In this document: positions 25,104 through 33,078 of the stretch, piece by piece
How the letters are laid out: the number at the start of each line of letters is the position of its first letter
Numbering within the stretch: position 1 is the first letter of the stretch
Source of the DNA: Candidatus Moraniibacteriota bacterium
Lineage (GTDB): Bacteria; Patescibacteriota; Minisyncoccia; Moranbacterales; UBA11712
Reading direction: 5' to 3'
DNA length: 33,078 bases
Assembly (NCBI GenBank): GCA_028716005.1
Contig: JAQUQQ010000005.1
Location: 1-33,078, forward strand
Position numbers and translations under genes: made by a program
Notes under the pieces: model-generated
What the model was told of the DNA's origin: nothing
What the model saw: only the letters and a program-made list of their open reading frames with translations
Databases searched by the model: none

Positions 25104-27147
25104 GATAAATTATTTATTCAAAAAAAGCAACGATGAAAAGTATAAATTCTTGGGATTGCCTTTGTTTTTTTGGCTAATCGTTCTGTTTTTTTCTTTGTTT
25201 AAGCTGTTCTTGCTGAGCGGTCAACAAATGTACGCTATGAGCCATGCGGCGCACGACGACAGATATTTCATCGATATGGCGAACAATATATTGAAGCTGA
25301 ATTGGCTCGGGGAATACAATAGCATGACTCTTATCAAGGGACCGGGATACCCCCTATTTATTGCGCTGAATTTTATCCTGGGAATTCCTCTTCTTTTTTC
25401 TCAAAATCTGCTTTATATTTTTGCCTGCGTCACTTTGGTCCTTGCCCTGAAGCCCCTTTTCGAGAAGAAATATTATCTGCTCTCGGCCATTTTTTTGGCG
25501 GTCCTTTTCAACCCGACTTCATTTTCAAGTGAAGTTGCCACGAGAGCTTTCCGTGAAGGTATATATGCCACTCTATCCTTGTTTATCGTCGCTTTTTCCA
25601 TCGGAATTTTGACTCACAGAAACAAGCCTGCCAAAAACATTCTTCTTTGGACTGCCGGCTTAAGCGCATTCCTTTCTTTTTTTTGGATTACAAGAGAGGA
25701 AGGAATCTGGATAATGCCCTTCTTGGTCGTCATATCACTGTTCAATGCCTTTAAGTTATGGAAAGAAAAAAGCGGCCGATGGAAATTGAAGATAAAACTA
25801 CTGGCCGTTCCATTCGCAATATTGTATATTTCCGTAATCTCGATATCTGCCATAAATTATTTTAAATACGGTCTTTTTGATGTCGTTGAGTTCAAGAATT
25901 CGGCGTTTCTGGAAGCCTATGGGTCCCTGACAAGAGTAAAAGACGAGAAATGGATGCAATATGTTCCGGTTTCAAAAGAAAAACGGATGAAAATATACAA
26001 GGTCAGCCCGGCATTCAAAAAACTTGAGCCCTTGCTCGAAGGAGATATGGGACGGGGATGGGCCCAGCATGCCCAAGATTCAGTGAAACAAAAAGCTCCT
26101 GGTGAAATACACGGTGGATGGTTTATGTGGGCTTTTCGCGATGCCGTGGCATCGTCCGGCTATTACACAAACAGCAAGGACACAATGGATTATTACAAGC
26201 AGTTATCCTCGGAAATAGACGCTGCCTGCGAAAGAAAAGAATTGGATTGCTTCAAAAAAAGAAAATCGATGACAACGCCTTTTTACAAAGAGCAAATCGA
26301 CCCAATCATCAAATCTTTTGTTCAGGCGACTGATTATCTAATCCGGTTCGGAGGATCAGATGTGCGTTTGACCTCCAGCAGCGTCGGAGACAAAGAATCT
26401 CTTGATTTTTATAGTGAAATTACCCGGGAGCCGACTTATGTCAAAAATGAGAATGAAAATCAGATTGAAATTAGAGGTTGGGCTTTTAGCCCGAAGGGAG
26501 CAGTTTCAATTTCAGTTGTCGACAGGAACGAATTGATTCAAAAATACAGCATCGAAACAACTGCCAGCCCGGACGTTTTTAATTCTTTTTCCGCGCAGGG
26601 AAACAATTTTGAAAACGCGAAACAATCAAGATTTTCCATTTTAACTTCTTGCGTGAAGGATTGTTTTTTTGTAATCTCAGGCCCAGATAACACAATGAAT
26701 AAAATTCCCCTGGATGGAAGCACTTTTTCAATAAACAAAGATAATATAATTTTCGGAAATATCGAGGGGATTACGACGAAACAAAATGCCGCTAAGGCAG
26801 TCGACAGCAGTCTTCGGAAATTGGATGCCCGCAAAATAACGATGCTGAATGATATTGGAAAGCCATACAGATTTTTGATGCTTTTTTTGTCGATAATCTC
26901 ACTATTAATTTTCGTCGGCACCACTTTTTCCCGGAACAAAGAGAAAAATGTTGTATATTTTATAAATTTGTTTCTCTTGCTTTTGATCGGAACCCGGCTG
27001 GCTTTGATCGCCATCATTGACGCGACTTCGTTCCTTGTGATAACCAATTATTACTTGAGCTCACTGCACGCGTTGTTGATTCTCTTTGTGATGCTAAACT
27101 TCTTTTCTTTGTTGCCATTGACTTCTGGAGACAAGCAAAGAAAATAA
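25087..27147 (+). CDS. Large polytopic membrane protein with a long soluble domain, GT-C-like
   Basis: N-terminal TM block with HAAHDDRYFIDMANNILKLNWLGEYNSMTLIKGPGYPLFIALN (acidic loop motif plus KGPGYPLF typical of GT-C); long hydrophilic segment then C-terminal TM helices. Confidence 0.65.
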   Translation: MEMLNKINYLFKKSNDEKYKFLGLPLFFWLIVLFFSLFKLFLLSGQQMYAMSHAAHDDRYFIDMANNILKLNWLGEYNSMTLIKGPGYPLFIALNFILGIPLLFSQNLLYIFACVTLVLALKPLFEKKYYLLSAIFLAVLFNPTSFSSEVATRAFREGIYATLSLFIVAFSIGILTHRNKPAKNILLWTAGLSAFLSFFWITREEGIWIMPFLVVISLFNAFKLWKEKSGRWKLKIKLLAVPFAILYISVISISAINYFKYGLFDVVEFKNSAFLEAYGSLTRVKDEKWMQYVPVSKEKRMKIYKVSPAFKKLEPLLEGDMGRGWAQHAQDSVKQKAPGEIHGGWFMWAFRDAVASSGYYTNSKDTMDYYKQLSSEIDAACERKELDCFKKRKSMTTPFYKEQIDPIIKSFVQATDYLIRFGGSDVRLTSSSVGDKESLDFYSEITREPTYVKNENENQIEIRGWAFSPKGAVSISVVDRNELIQKYSIETTASPDVFNSFSAQGNNFENAKQSRFSILTSCVKDCFFVISGPDNTMNKIPLDGSTFSINKDNIIFGNIEGITTKQNAAKAVDSSLRKLDARKITMLNDIGKPYRFLMLFLSIISLLIFVGTTFSRNKEKNVVYFINLFLLLLIGTRLALIAIIDATSFLVITNYYLSSLHALLILFVMLNFFSLLPLTSGDKQRK

Positions 27148-27169
27148 AAAAATCCCGGCCGGCTCCGGG
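27145..27169 (-). terminator. Intrinsic terminator of the minus-strand operon
   Basis: On the minus strand CCCGGAGCCGGCCGGGATTTTTTTATTTT: 5-bp GC stem followed by a T-run; overlaps the 3' end of the convergent plus-strand gene. Confidence 0.6.
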
Positions 27170-27194
27170 CTATGTTTGGTTTTCGCTGAAATTA

Positions 27195-28139
27195 TCAATT
27201 TTTCATGATTTTCATCCAAGTTTTTCCGATCCCCTTTTCCCTCGGGATATTCAAAGAATAATTTGTCTCTTTTCTGATTCTGCTTGTATCCAAAACGACT
27301 CTCCTCACATCAATGCTCCTCGCGGGCATTTTTTTGACTTTGATTTTCTTTCCGGTGACTTTTTGGATTGTTTTGACAATCTGATTTATGGTCGTCCCTT
27401 TTCCGCTTCCGATATTATAGATTCGAAATTTGTTGTTTTTTTTGAAAACAATTTTTTTTGTATTTTCAATCAGGTCGTCTATATAGATATAGTCTCTCAT
27501 GTTTTCCCCGTCGCCGAAAACCGTGATTGGTCTGCCCTGTTTCACGAGATTCAAAAATATCGGGACTATCCCCTGGCTTCCCACCGCGTTCTGGCCTGGC
27601 CCGTAGGGATTGGAAAAGCGGAGAACAAGGTAATCGAGTCCGCGATTCATCCGAAAATACTCAAGATATTTTTCGATTGCGAGCTTTGAAATGGCATAGG
27701 GAGAAATTGGATTCTGCGGATCATCTTCGCCGAGCGTTTTTTTGCTCTGATTGCCGTATATTGCTCCTCCGGAAGAAGGAAATATAACCTTTTTCACTTT
27801 GGCTTTCGCGCATTCCTCGAGCAAAACGATCGTGCCCCGGATGTTCGTGTCCACGTCAATCAGAGGATCATTCATCGAAGAGCCGGGCGTCGTGAGGGAA
27901 ACAAAATGAAAAACAAAATCGATTCCCTTGAGAGCTTTTCTGAGATCTTCCCGATTCAAAAAATTTCCCTGGAACATTTCCAGTTTTTTTTCGTAACCCG
28001 CCAAATTTCGGCTGATGCCGTCCTTGAAAAGATCGAACGCCCGGATCTCGTATTTTTTGTCCGCGAGCAACGACTTGGCAAGATTGCTCCCCAAAAATCC
28101 GTCCGCTCCGAGAATGAGTATTTTTATCTTTCTTCTCAT
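27195..28139 (-). CDS. Extended SDR, UDP-glucose 4-epimerase-like
   Basis: KILILGADGFLGSNLAKSLL, FPSSGGAIYGNQ, SPYAISKLAIEKYL, LRFSNPYGPGQ. Confidence 0.88.
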   Translation of the reverse strand: MRRKIKILILGADGFLGSNLAKSLLADKKYEIRAFDLFKDGISRNLAGYEKKLEMFQGNFLNREDLRKALKGIDFVFHFVSLTTPGSSMNDPLIDVDTNIRGTIVLLEECAKAKVKKVIFPSSGGAIYGNQSKKTLGEDDPQNPISPYAISKLAIEKYLEYFRMNRGLDYLVLRFSNPYGPGQNAVGSQGIVPIFLNLVKQGRPITVFGDGENMRDYIYIDDLIENTKKIVFKKNNKFRIYNIGSGKGTTINQIVKTIQKVTGKKIKVKKMPARSIDVRRVVLDTSRIRKETNYSLNIPREKGIGKTWMKIMKN

Positions 28140-28145
28140 AGAATT

Positions 28146-29060
28146 CTAATCTTTAGTCCCTTTGTATTGGCCCAGTTGCTCCGCGAAATGAATCAACGGG
28201 CTATACAAGATAGCGACTAATATATTGAAAAAGCTTGGATTATATTTTTTCATTTCACGCCAGTCTCTTCTCACGAGCATCGCGACATTCTGAAAAACAT
28301 TTTTCAACGCCGGGACATTTTTGATTCCGAGATGTTTTTTGTGATACTCCGAATCAACCAGATTTCTTTTGAATGTTTTCAAGATTTTGTAATCATGGGA
28401 GTGACGAACGACTGCTTCCGGTTCGAAAATAATCTTTTTCCCATCAGCCAGCGCATATTTGGCAAACTCAACGTCTTCGGCGAAATTTATCGCGGGAAGC
28501 GGATTTCTCAAGATATAATCTTTCCGCACGGCCGAGGACACATCGTTGAAAAAATAGTAATCGCGCCTTTTTTCCGGAAAACTCAATTTTTCAAAATCGT
28601 CTTTGTTTTTTATCTGCGCTTCTATTCTTTCTTTTCGTCCCGACAAATCATTGTTCACTTCAATTTTCTTGAGGATATGGGCGTCTTTTCGCGGAATCAC
28701 CCGCGAGCAGACCCCGACGACTTCCGGATCTTCGAAATTTTTTATCACGCGACCAAGCCAGCTTTCGTCCGTCGGGGTCGCGTCTTGCGTCAAAAAAACC
28801 ACGAATTCTCCTTTGGCCATTTCCGCCCCTTTTTGCCTTGTTCCTCCGTGGCTGAACTGGGAATTTGGAATCTGGCTGAATCTGATGTCGGATTGTTTTT
28901 CCAAAAATTCTACCGTCCCGTCAGTCGAACCGGTGTCAATCGCGACAATTTCAAACGGAAAACCAACCTTTTGCTTCCTCACCGCGTTCAAAGTTTCTTC
29001 AAAATGATCACTGATGCCGTTCAGAAGCGGAAAAAATATTGTTGCGCTGATTTTATCCAT
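28146..29060 (-). CDS. GT2 glycosyltransferase (rhamnosyltransferase-like)
   Basis: ATIFFPLLNGISDHFEETLNAV, AIDTGSTDGTVEFLEK, HGGTRQKGAEMAKGEFVVFLTQDATP, NFAEDVEFAKYALADG. Confidence 0.87.
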   Translation of the reverse strand: MDKISATIFFPLLNGISDHFEETLNAVRKQKVGFPFEIVAIDTGSTDGTVEFLEKQSDIRFSQIPNSQFSHGGTRQKGAEMAKGEFVVFLTQDATPTDESWLGRVIKNFEDPEVVGVCSRVIPRKDAHILKKIEVNNDLSGRKERIEAQIKNKDDFEKLSFPEKRRDYYFFNDVSSAVRKDYILRNPLPAINFAEDVEFAKYALADGKKIIFEPEAVVRHSHDYKILKTFKRNLVDSEYHKKHLGIKNVPALKNVFQNVAMLVRRDWREMKKYNPSFFNILVAILYSPLIHFAEQLGQYKGTKD

Positions 29061-30153
29061 TTGAAATTTCCGAAATCAATTTATCATATTTTCCTATCAT
29101 TTCGTCGAACCGAAACTTTTTTTCAATTTTTTTTCTGGCATTTTTTCCCAGTTTCAGAGCTTCGTCTTTATTCTTAAGCAGATGCATGATTTTTTCTTCA
29201 AGCGCTTTCGTGTCCCCCGCCATGACGAGCAGTCCGTCCTTGCCGTCGTCAATTTGTTCGGGAATTCCATATACGTCGGTTGAGATTATCGGCAGACTGA
29301 AAGCCATCGCTTCGAGAATGCTCAGGGGAAAAGCCTCAATGTATGAATTGCAGACGAATATGTCGCTGATAAGATAATAATCGAACACATTCTTTGTTTC
29401 GTTGACTATGACAATCTGATCGCGGAAGCCGCTAAGATTGATGGTTTTCCGGATTGTTTTTTCAATTTCGTATCCGCGTCCGCCGCCGACTAAAACAAAT
29501 TTTATATTTTTATTTCCCTTTTTTTTCAAAACTTCAATGGCGGCTTGGACAAGCTCCAACAGCCCTTTTCGCAGACAAATTGTTCCGACGGCCGCTATCA
29601 ACAAATCGCTCTCCCCAAAACCGTGTTTTCTTTTGATTGCCTCTTTTTTGTTTTTTTGGATGAATTTATCAATAACTTTCCAGTCGCCAACCGTGTTGAT
29701 TATTTCGAAATTTTTGGAAATATTCAGGTCTTCATAAATTTCTCTTGTGGCGAGCGAAGAAAATACGACCCGGCCGACTTCGCTGAAAAGAGCCGCGTCA
29801 AGATCCACAAAGGCTTGAAAATATACTTCTCGTTCGCTTTCATGAAGAGCCCAGGCAATTTTTTTTCTTGTTTCTTGGCCAACTTTCTGGATGAATTTAT
29901 ATCCGGCAATTGTGTTCACGATTATCGCGTCATAATCTTTTTCCTTTCTTTCGAAATCAGTCTTCCCTGATTTGAAGTCAAAAATGGTCGGCTTCAGATT
30001 TTCTCGTGAAAACAATTCCTTGAGCGGTCCGTTGGAGGGAGAAAGGACTTCAATTTCATGCCCGATTTTTTTCAGGCCCTTCGCCAAATTGAAAAGAAAA
30101 AGCGGTGCGCCTTCAAGATTCAAATTGTGGGTGACCAACAATATTTTTGCCAT
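29053..30153 (-). CDS. GT4-type glycosyltransferase (GT-B fold)
   Basis: VTHNLNLEGAPLFLFNLAKGLKKIGHEIEVLSP, IAAVGTICLRKGLLELVQA, NSYIEAFPLSILEAMAFSLPIISTDVYGIPEQIDDGKDGLLV. Confidence 0.9.
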   Translation of the reverse strand: MAKILLVTHNLNLEGAPLFLFNLAKGLKKIGHEIEVLSPSNGPLKELFSRENLKPTIFDFKSGKTDFERKEKDYDAIIVNTIAGYKFIQKVGQETRKKIAWALHESEREVYFQAFVDLDAALFSEVGRVVFSSLATREIYEDLNISKNFEIINTVGDWKVIDKFIQKNKKEAIKRKHGFGESDLLIAAVGTICLRKGLLELVQAAIEVLKKKGNKNIKFVLVGGGRGYEIEKTIRKTINLSGFRDQIVIVNETKNVFDYYLISDIFVCNSYIEAFPLSILEAMAFSLPIISTDVYGIPEQIDDGKDGLLVMAGDTKALEEKIMHLLKNKDEALKLGKNARKKIEKKFRFDEMIGKYDKLISEISNG

Positions 30154-30154
30154 A

Positions 30155-33078
30155 TCAATTCTTTTTTAGTTCAAAGCGGGTATTCTCGAGCGACAGATTG
30201 GCATTGCCAAAAGGATCCCTTTCAATAACTTTTTTCCACTTTTGAGTGAAATATCTAGGTTCTTTCAAATTATCATTTTTGCCCCGACTTCTGCTTTCAT
30301 GGTGATAAAGAAGAACATCCGGATTATATACGATCCGGTATCCGCTTTTCAGCAGTTTCAGGCAATAATCAACGTCGTTGAACGCCACTGCCATATTTCT
30401 CTCGTCAAATCCGCCAACCTTTTCAAAAAGGCTCTTTTTTGTGAGCATGCAGGCAGCCGTTACTGCCGAATAATTCCTCATCACGAGATTATAATTTTGA
30501 TAACCGCCTTCTTCAAAATGCATGTTTTTATTGGCATGATCAGCCGTTGAATGCGGACCGACTATAACCCCGCTGTGCTGTATTGTCTTGTCGCCATAAA
30601 TCAATCTTGCGCCAACTGCACCGATTTTCTTATCCATAATCAGGGTTCCCACCATTGCCGTCAGCCATTCGGAAGAGATCACTTCCGTGTCGTTGTTCAG
30701 AAGCAAAATCAGTTCAGTTTCAATATTTTTGACGGCCAAATTGTGAATTTTCGAGTAATTGAATTCTTTCGTGGGAATGCTGACGTATCGTATTTTCTCC
30801 TTGTCCAGAAAATCAAATGTTTTTTTCTCTTTGCTATTGTTGTCGACAACCAAAATATCATAATTTTTATAATCTGTTTTTTCCTTTATGCTCTCGATGC
30901 ATCTTTTGAGCAAATCCACTTTGTCTTTCGTCGGTATGATTATTGTCACTTTTTCTTCGTAATCATCAGGACTGAATTCAATTTTATAGTTTGGCAGATT
31001 TTTTTCAACTGCAAAATCAGGGATTTCCGCCTTGCCCTTGATCATCCTTCTTTTCAGGGCCCTTTCAAGAGCCCGTTTTCCGTTTTCAATATTGGAAAAA
31101 TCCTTTTCTTGCCATGGAAAAATTCTTTTGTGATAGAGAATCTTCGGAACGTGGAATGGCTTTTCGACAATTTCCGAAAGCCTCAAAAGGAAATCATATG
31201 TTTCGGCACTCTTGAATCCTTCCCTGAAACCTCCGGCTCTTTTGAACGCTTCTCTTCTCACGATCAGAAAATTTCCGACATACCCTTGGGACAAAACCAG
31301 TTCCGGGCTCCAATCCGGTTTGAAATTGTGGCCGAACCGCAATTCATTTTCGTTTATTTGGTCTTCATCGCTGTAAACAAGATCCAAATCAGAATTTTCA
31401 TTTATTGATTTTGCATTTTCAAAAAGCGCGTTTGGCGCCAGCCCGTCGTTTTGCCCGAGAAAACCGATGAATTCGCCCGTCGCCATTTCCGCGGCCCTAT
31501 TGATCACCCGCGACAAATCCTCCTTTTTTTCGAAAAATTCGACTCTTATTCTTGAGTCTCTTTTTTCGAACTGCGCCAATATCTTTTTTACGATAATTTT
31601 CGTTGAAGCGTTGTCGACAACACAAAGTTCCCAATTTTGATAATATTGGTTGATGACCGAAAAAACCGTTTTTCGCAGAAATATTTCGTCCGCGTCGAAA
31701 ACGGGCAAGACGATGCTGATTTTCGGCTTGTATTCAAATTTCTCCATCTCTTTCTCAATTTTGATTCTATCCCATTTTTCATTTTTTTGAATCCAAACTT
31801 CGTATTCACTGAGATTGAGCGTTTCTGTCTGTTCCCCCGGCTTTCTGAAATATCCCCTGCCGTGAAGAATATATTTATACAAATACCAAAAAAATTTTCT
31901 CAATCCCTCCTTTTTCAGGGCTATCACCCCTTTCTCCGCCAGTTCGAAAAAATTTCTCGGGCGAAAATTTTTTATTCGAAGATATAATTTCCTCGCCTTC
32001 CAAAACTTCGACGATTTTATGAAATTTATCTCTTGATCTCTTTGCCTGATTTGCGTGTCTCTTTCCTTGATTTGCGTGTCTCTTTGCTGAATCTCCAGAC
32101 GCATATTCTGAATGTCTCTTTCTATATTCCTAAGCTCATCGCCCTCAAGCTTCAAACGTCGTTCTGTTCGCGCATTGATTTCTTTTTCAATCTTGATAAT
32201 TTCATCTTTCAAAACAACTGATTTGTTCAGTCTTTCGATCTCTTTTTCCCATTTGTCAGCTGTTATGCGAAGCTTGTTTATCTCATAATCTTTCGACACA
32301 ACGGCTTTGCCCTTTTCCCGGTCGATTTTGTTGACCAAATTTATTCCTTCTCCCAAAGCTTCCAGAAAGAGGGAATCCTCGATTGGGATATCTTTTATGG
32401 CCAATTCCTTGAGTTTTTTGTCTTTTTTTATAAAATATATCTTTCTGTAGGAAGGTGACGAAAAATCAAACGGATAAACTTTCGAGTTATAGAAAAAATT
32501 GAATTTCTCCAGCTCCCTGGTCATCTCTTCAGAAAGATTTTTTGAAGCCAAGAGGCCGATACCCATCATCACCTCCCAGATGAAAAGCCTGTTGTTGTGG
32601 ATCTTTTGGAAGGAAAGATTTTTTGAAAAAATTATTTTTTCAAGGCTTTTTTCATCCGGAAGACCGTTTTTTATATGCTCTTTGAGCCAAATATGGTCCT
32701 TGCCTCCGGAAAGTATTTTGTAACTCTCATTGGCCTTTTTTTCCGCTTCCGCCACTTCCTTTGAAAAGAAAGGAGCGGCGAGGATCACTCCCAGCTTGGC
32801 CACTCTTATTTTTTCATTTATAAACGTTTCTCTTTTGTCTTTCGGAATGTGCTCAAAAACATCCGACGATACCACCCAATCAAAGCTTGAATCGTCAAGC
32901 GGCATTGAACATCCGTCGCCTTTTATATAGTTATTGTCTTTTGAATCAACATAGGGATCCAAATAAAAAACAACGTCATCGGGCAAAAAACGTCGCATCA
33001 AATTCCACCTGCCTCCAACGTCAAGAACCCTGAACTTCTTTTCGTTCTTCCGATTGGCATTGATGATGTCGCGGATTG
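30155..33078 (-). CDS. Multidomain protein: SAM methyltransferase (5' end beyond window) + coiled coil + tandem GT2 domains
   Basis: The reading frame stays open past the ORF-track start at 33001 to the window edge (...KFRVLDVGGRWNLMRRFLPDD, methyltransferase motif I). Then SSDVFEHIP, a coiled coil with RDTQI repeats, and two GT2 domains (KISIVLPVFDADEIFLRKTVFSV; VTIIIPTKDKVDLLKRCIESI...LLNNDTEV). Confidence 0.87.
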   Translation of the reverse strand, partial: IRDIINANRKNEKKFRVLDVGGRWNLMRRFLPDDVVFYLDPYVDSKDNNYIKGDGCSMPLDDSSFDWVVSSDVFEHIPKDKRETFINEKIRVAKLGVILAAPFFSKEVAEAEKKANESYKILSGGKDHIWLKEHIKNGLPDEKSLEKIIFSKNLSFQKIHNNRLFIWEVMMGIGLLASKNLSEEMTRELEKFNFFYNSKVYPFDFSSPSYRKIYFIKKDKKLKELAIKDIPIEDSLFLEALGEGINLVNKIDREKGKAVVSKDYEINKLRITADKWEKEIERLNKSVVLKDEIIKIEKEINARTERRLKLEGDELRNIERDIQNMRLEIQQRDTQIKERDTQIRQRDQEINFIKSSKFWKARKLYLRIKNFRPRNFFELAEKGVIALKKEGLRKFFWYLYKYILHGRGYFRKPGEQTETLNLSEYEVWIQKNEKWDRIKIEKEMEKFEYKPKISIVLPVFDADEIFLRKTVFSVINQYYQNWELCVVDNASTKIIVKKILAQFEKRDSRIRVEFFEKKEDLSRVINRAAEMATGEFIGFLGQNDGLAPNALFENAKSINENSDLDLVYSDEDQINENELRFGHNFKPDWSPELVLSQGYVGNFLIVRREAFKRAGGFREGFKSAETYDFLLRLSEIVEKPFHVPKILYHKRIFPWQEKDFSNIENGKRALERALKRRMIKGKAEIPDFAVEKNLPNYKIEFSPDDYEEKVTIIIPTKDKVDLLKRCIESIKEKTDYKNYDILVVDNNSKEKKTFDFLDKEKIRYVSIPTKEFNYSKIHNLAVKNIETELILLLNNDTEVISSEWLTAMVGTLIMDKKIGAVGARLIYGDKTIQHSGVIVGPHSTADHANKNMHFEEGGYQNYNLVMRNYSAVTAACMLTKKSLFEKVGGFDERNMAVAFNDVDYCLKLLKSGYRIVYNPDVLLYHHESRSRGKNDNLKEPRYFTQKWKKVIERDPFGNANLSLENTRFELKKN
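32048..32085. repeat. Direct 17-nt repeat with 21-nt period in the coiled-coil segment
   Basis: GATTTGCGTGTCTCTTT at 32048-32064 and 32069-32085, encoding RDTQIKE/RDTQIRQ heptads on the minus strand. Confidence 0.9.

Noticed and set aside
32048-32085. Tandem repeat as a non-coding element
   Set aside because: In-frame and 21-nt periodic, fully explained by coiled-coil heptads (RDTQIxx) of the encoded protein.

Overview
This 33 kb window is almost entirely a surface-polysaccharide / nucleotide-sugar gene cluster with about 28 coding regions. Gene style, very short intergenic gaps and in-frame palindromic repeats suggest a Patescibacteria/CPR-like or similar environmental bacterium; this taxonomic guess is inference only. 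The main theme is heptose metabolism. One block (3027-5221) encodes an HldE-type kinase, a GmhB-type phosphatase and an RfaE2-type nucleotidyltransferase in reaction order. A second, more G+C-rich block (10597-14438) encodes HddC-, HddA-, GmhA- and GmhB-like proteins plus a transaldolase. A split transketolase (20205-21927) and a GT2-GT9 (heptosyltransferase-family) fusion (6151-8043) fit the same theme. Other parts include several extended SDR epimerases, an SDR-GtrB fusion with an adjacent GtrA and GT-C-like membrane protein, a classical SDR and a Gfo/Idh oxidoreductase. There is also a secreted metallophosphoesterase, a Nudix hydrolase and a minus-strand glycosyltransferase operon ending in a large methyltransferase/coiled-coil/GT2-GT2 protein. 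Non-coding signals of note are three different families of paired ~15-16 nt palindromes (7-bp arms) within 4 kb, two of them translated in-frame inside genes; a 72-nt three-tier hairpin at the edge of the GC-rich heptose block; and several clear intrinsic terminators. No rRNA, tRNA, CRISPR array or transposase gene was recognised.
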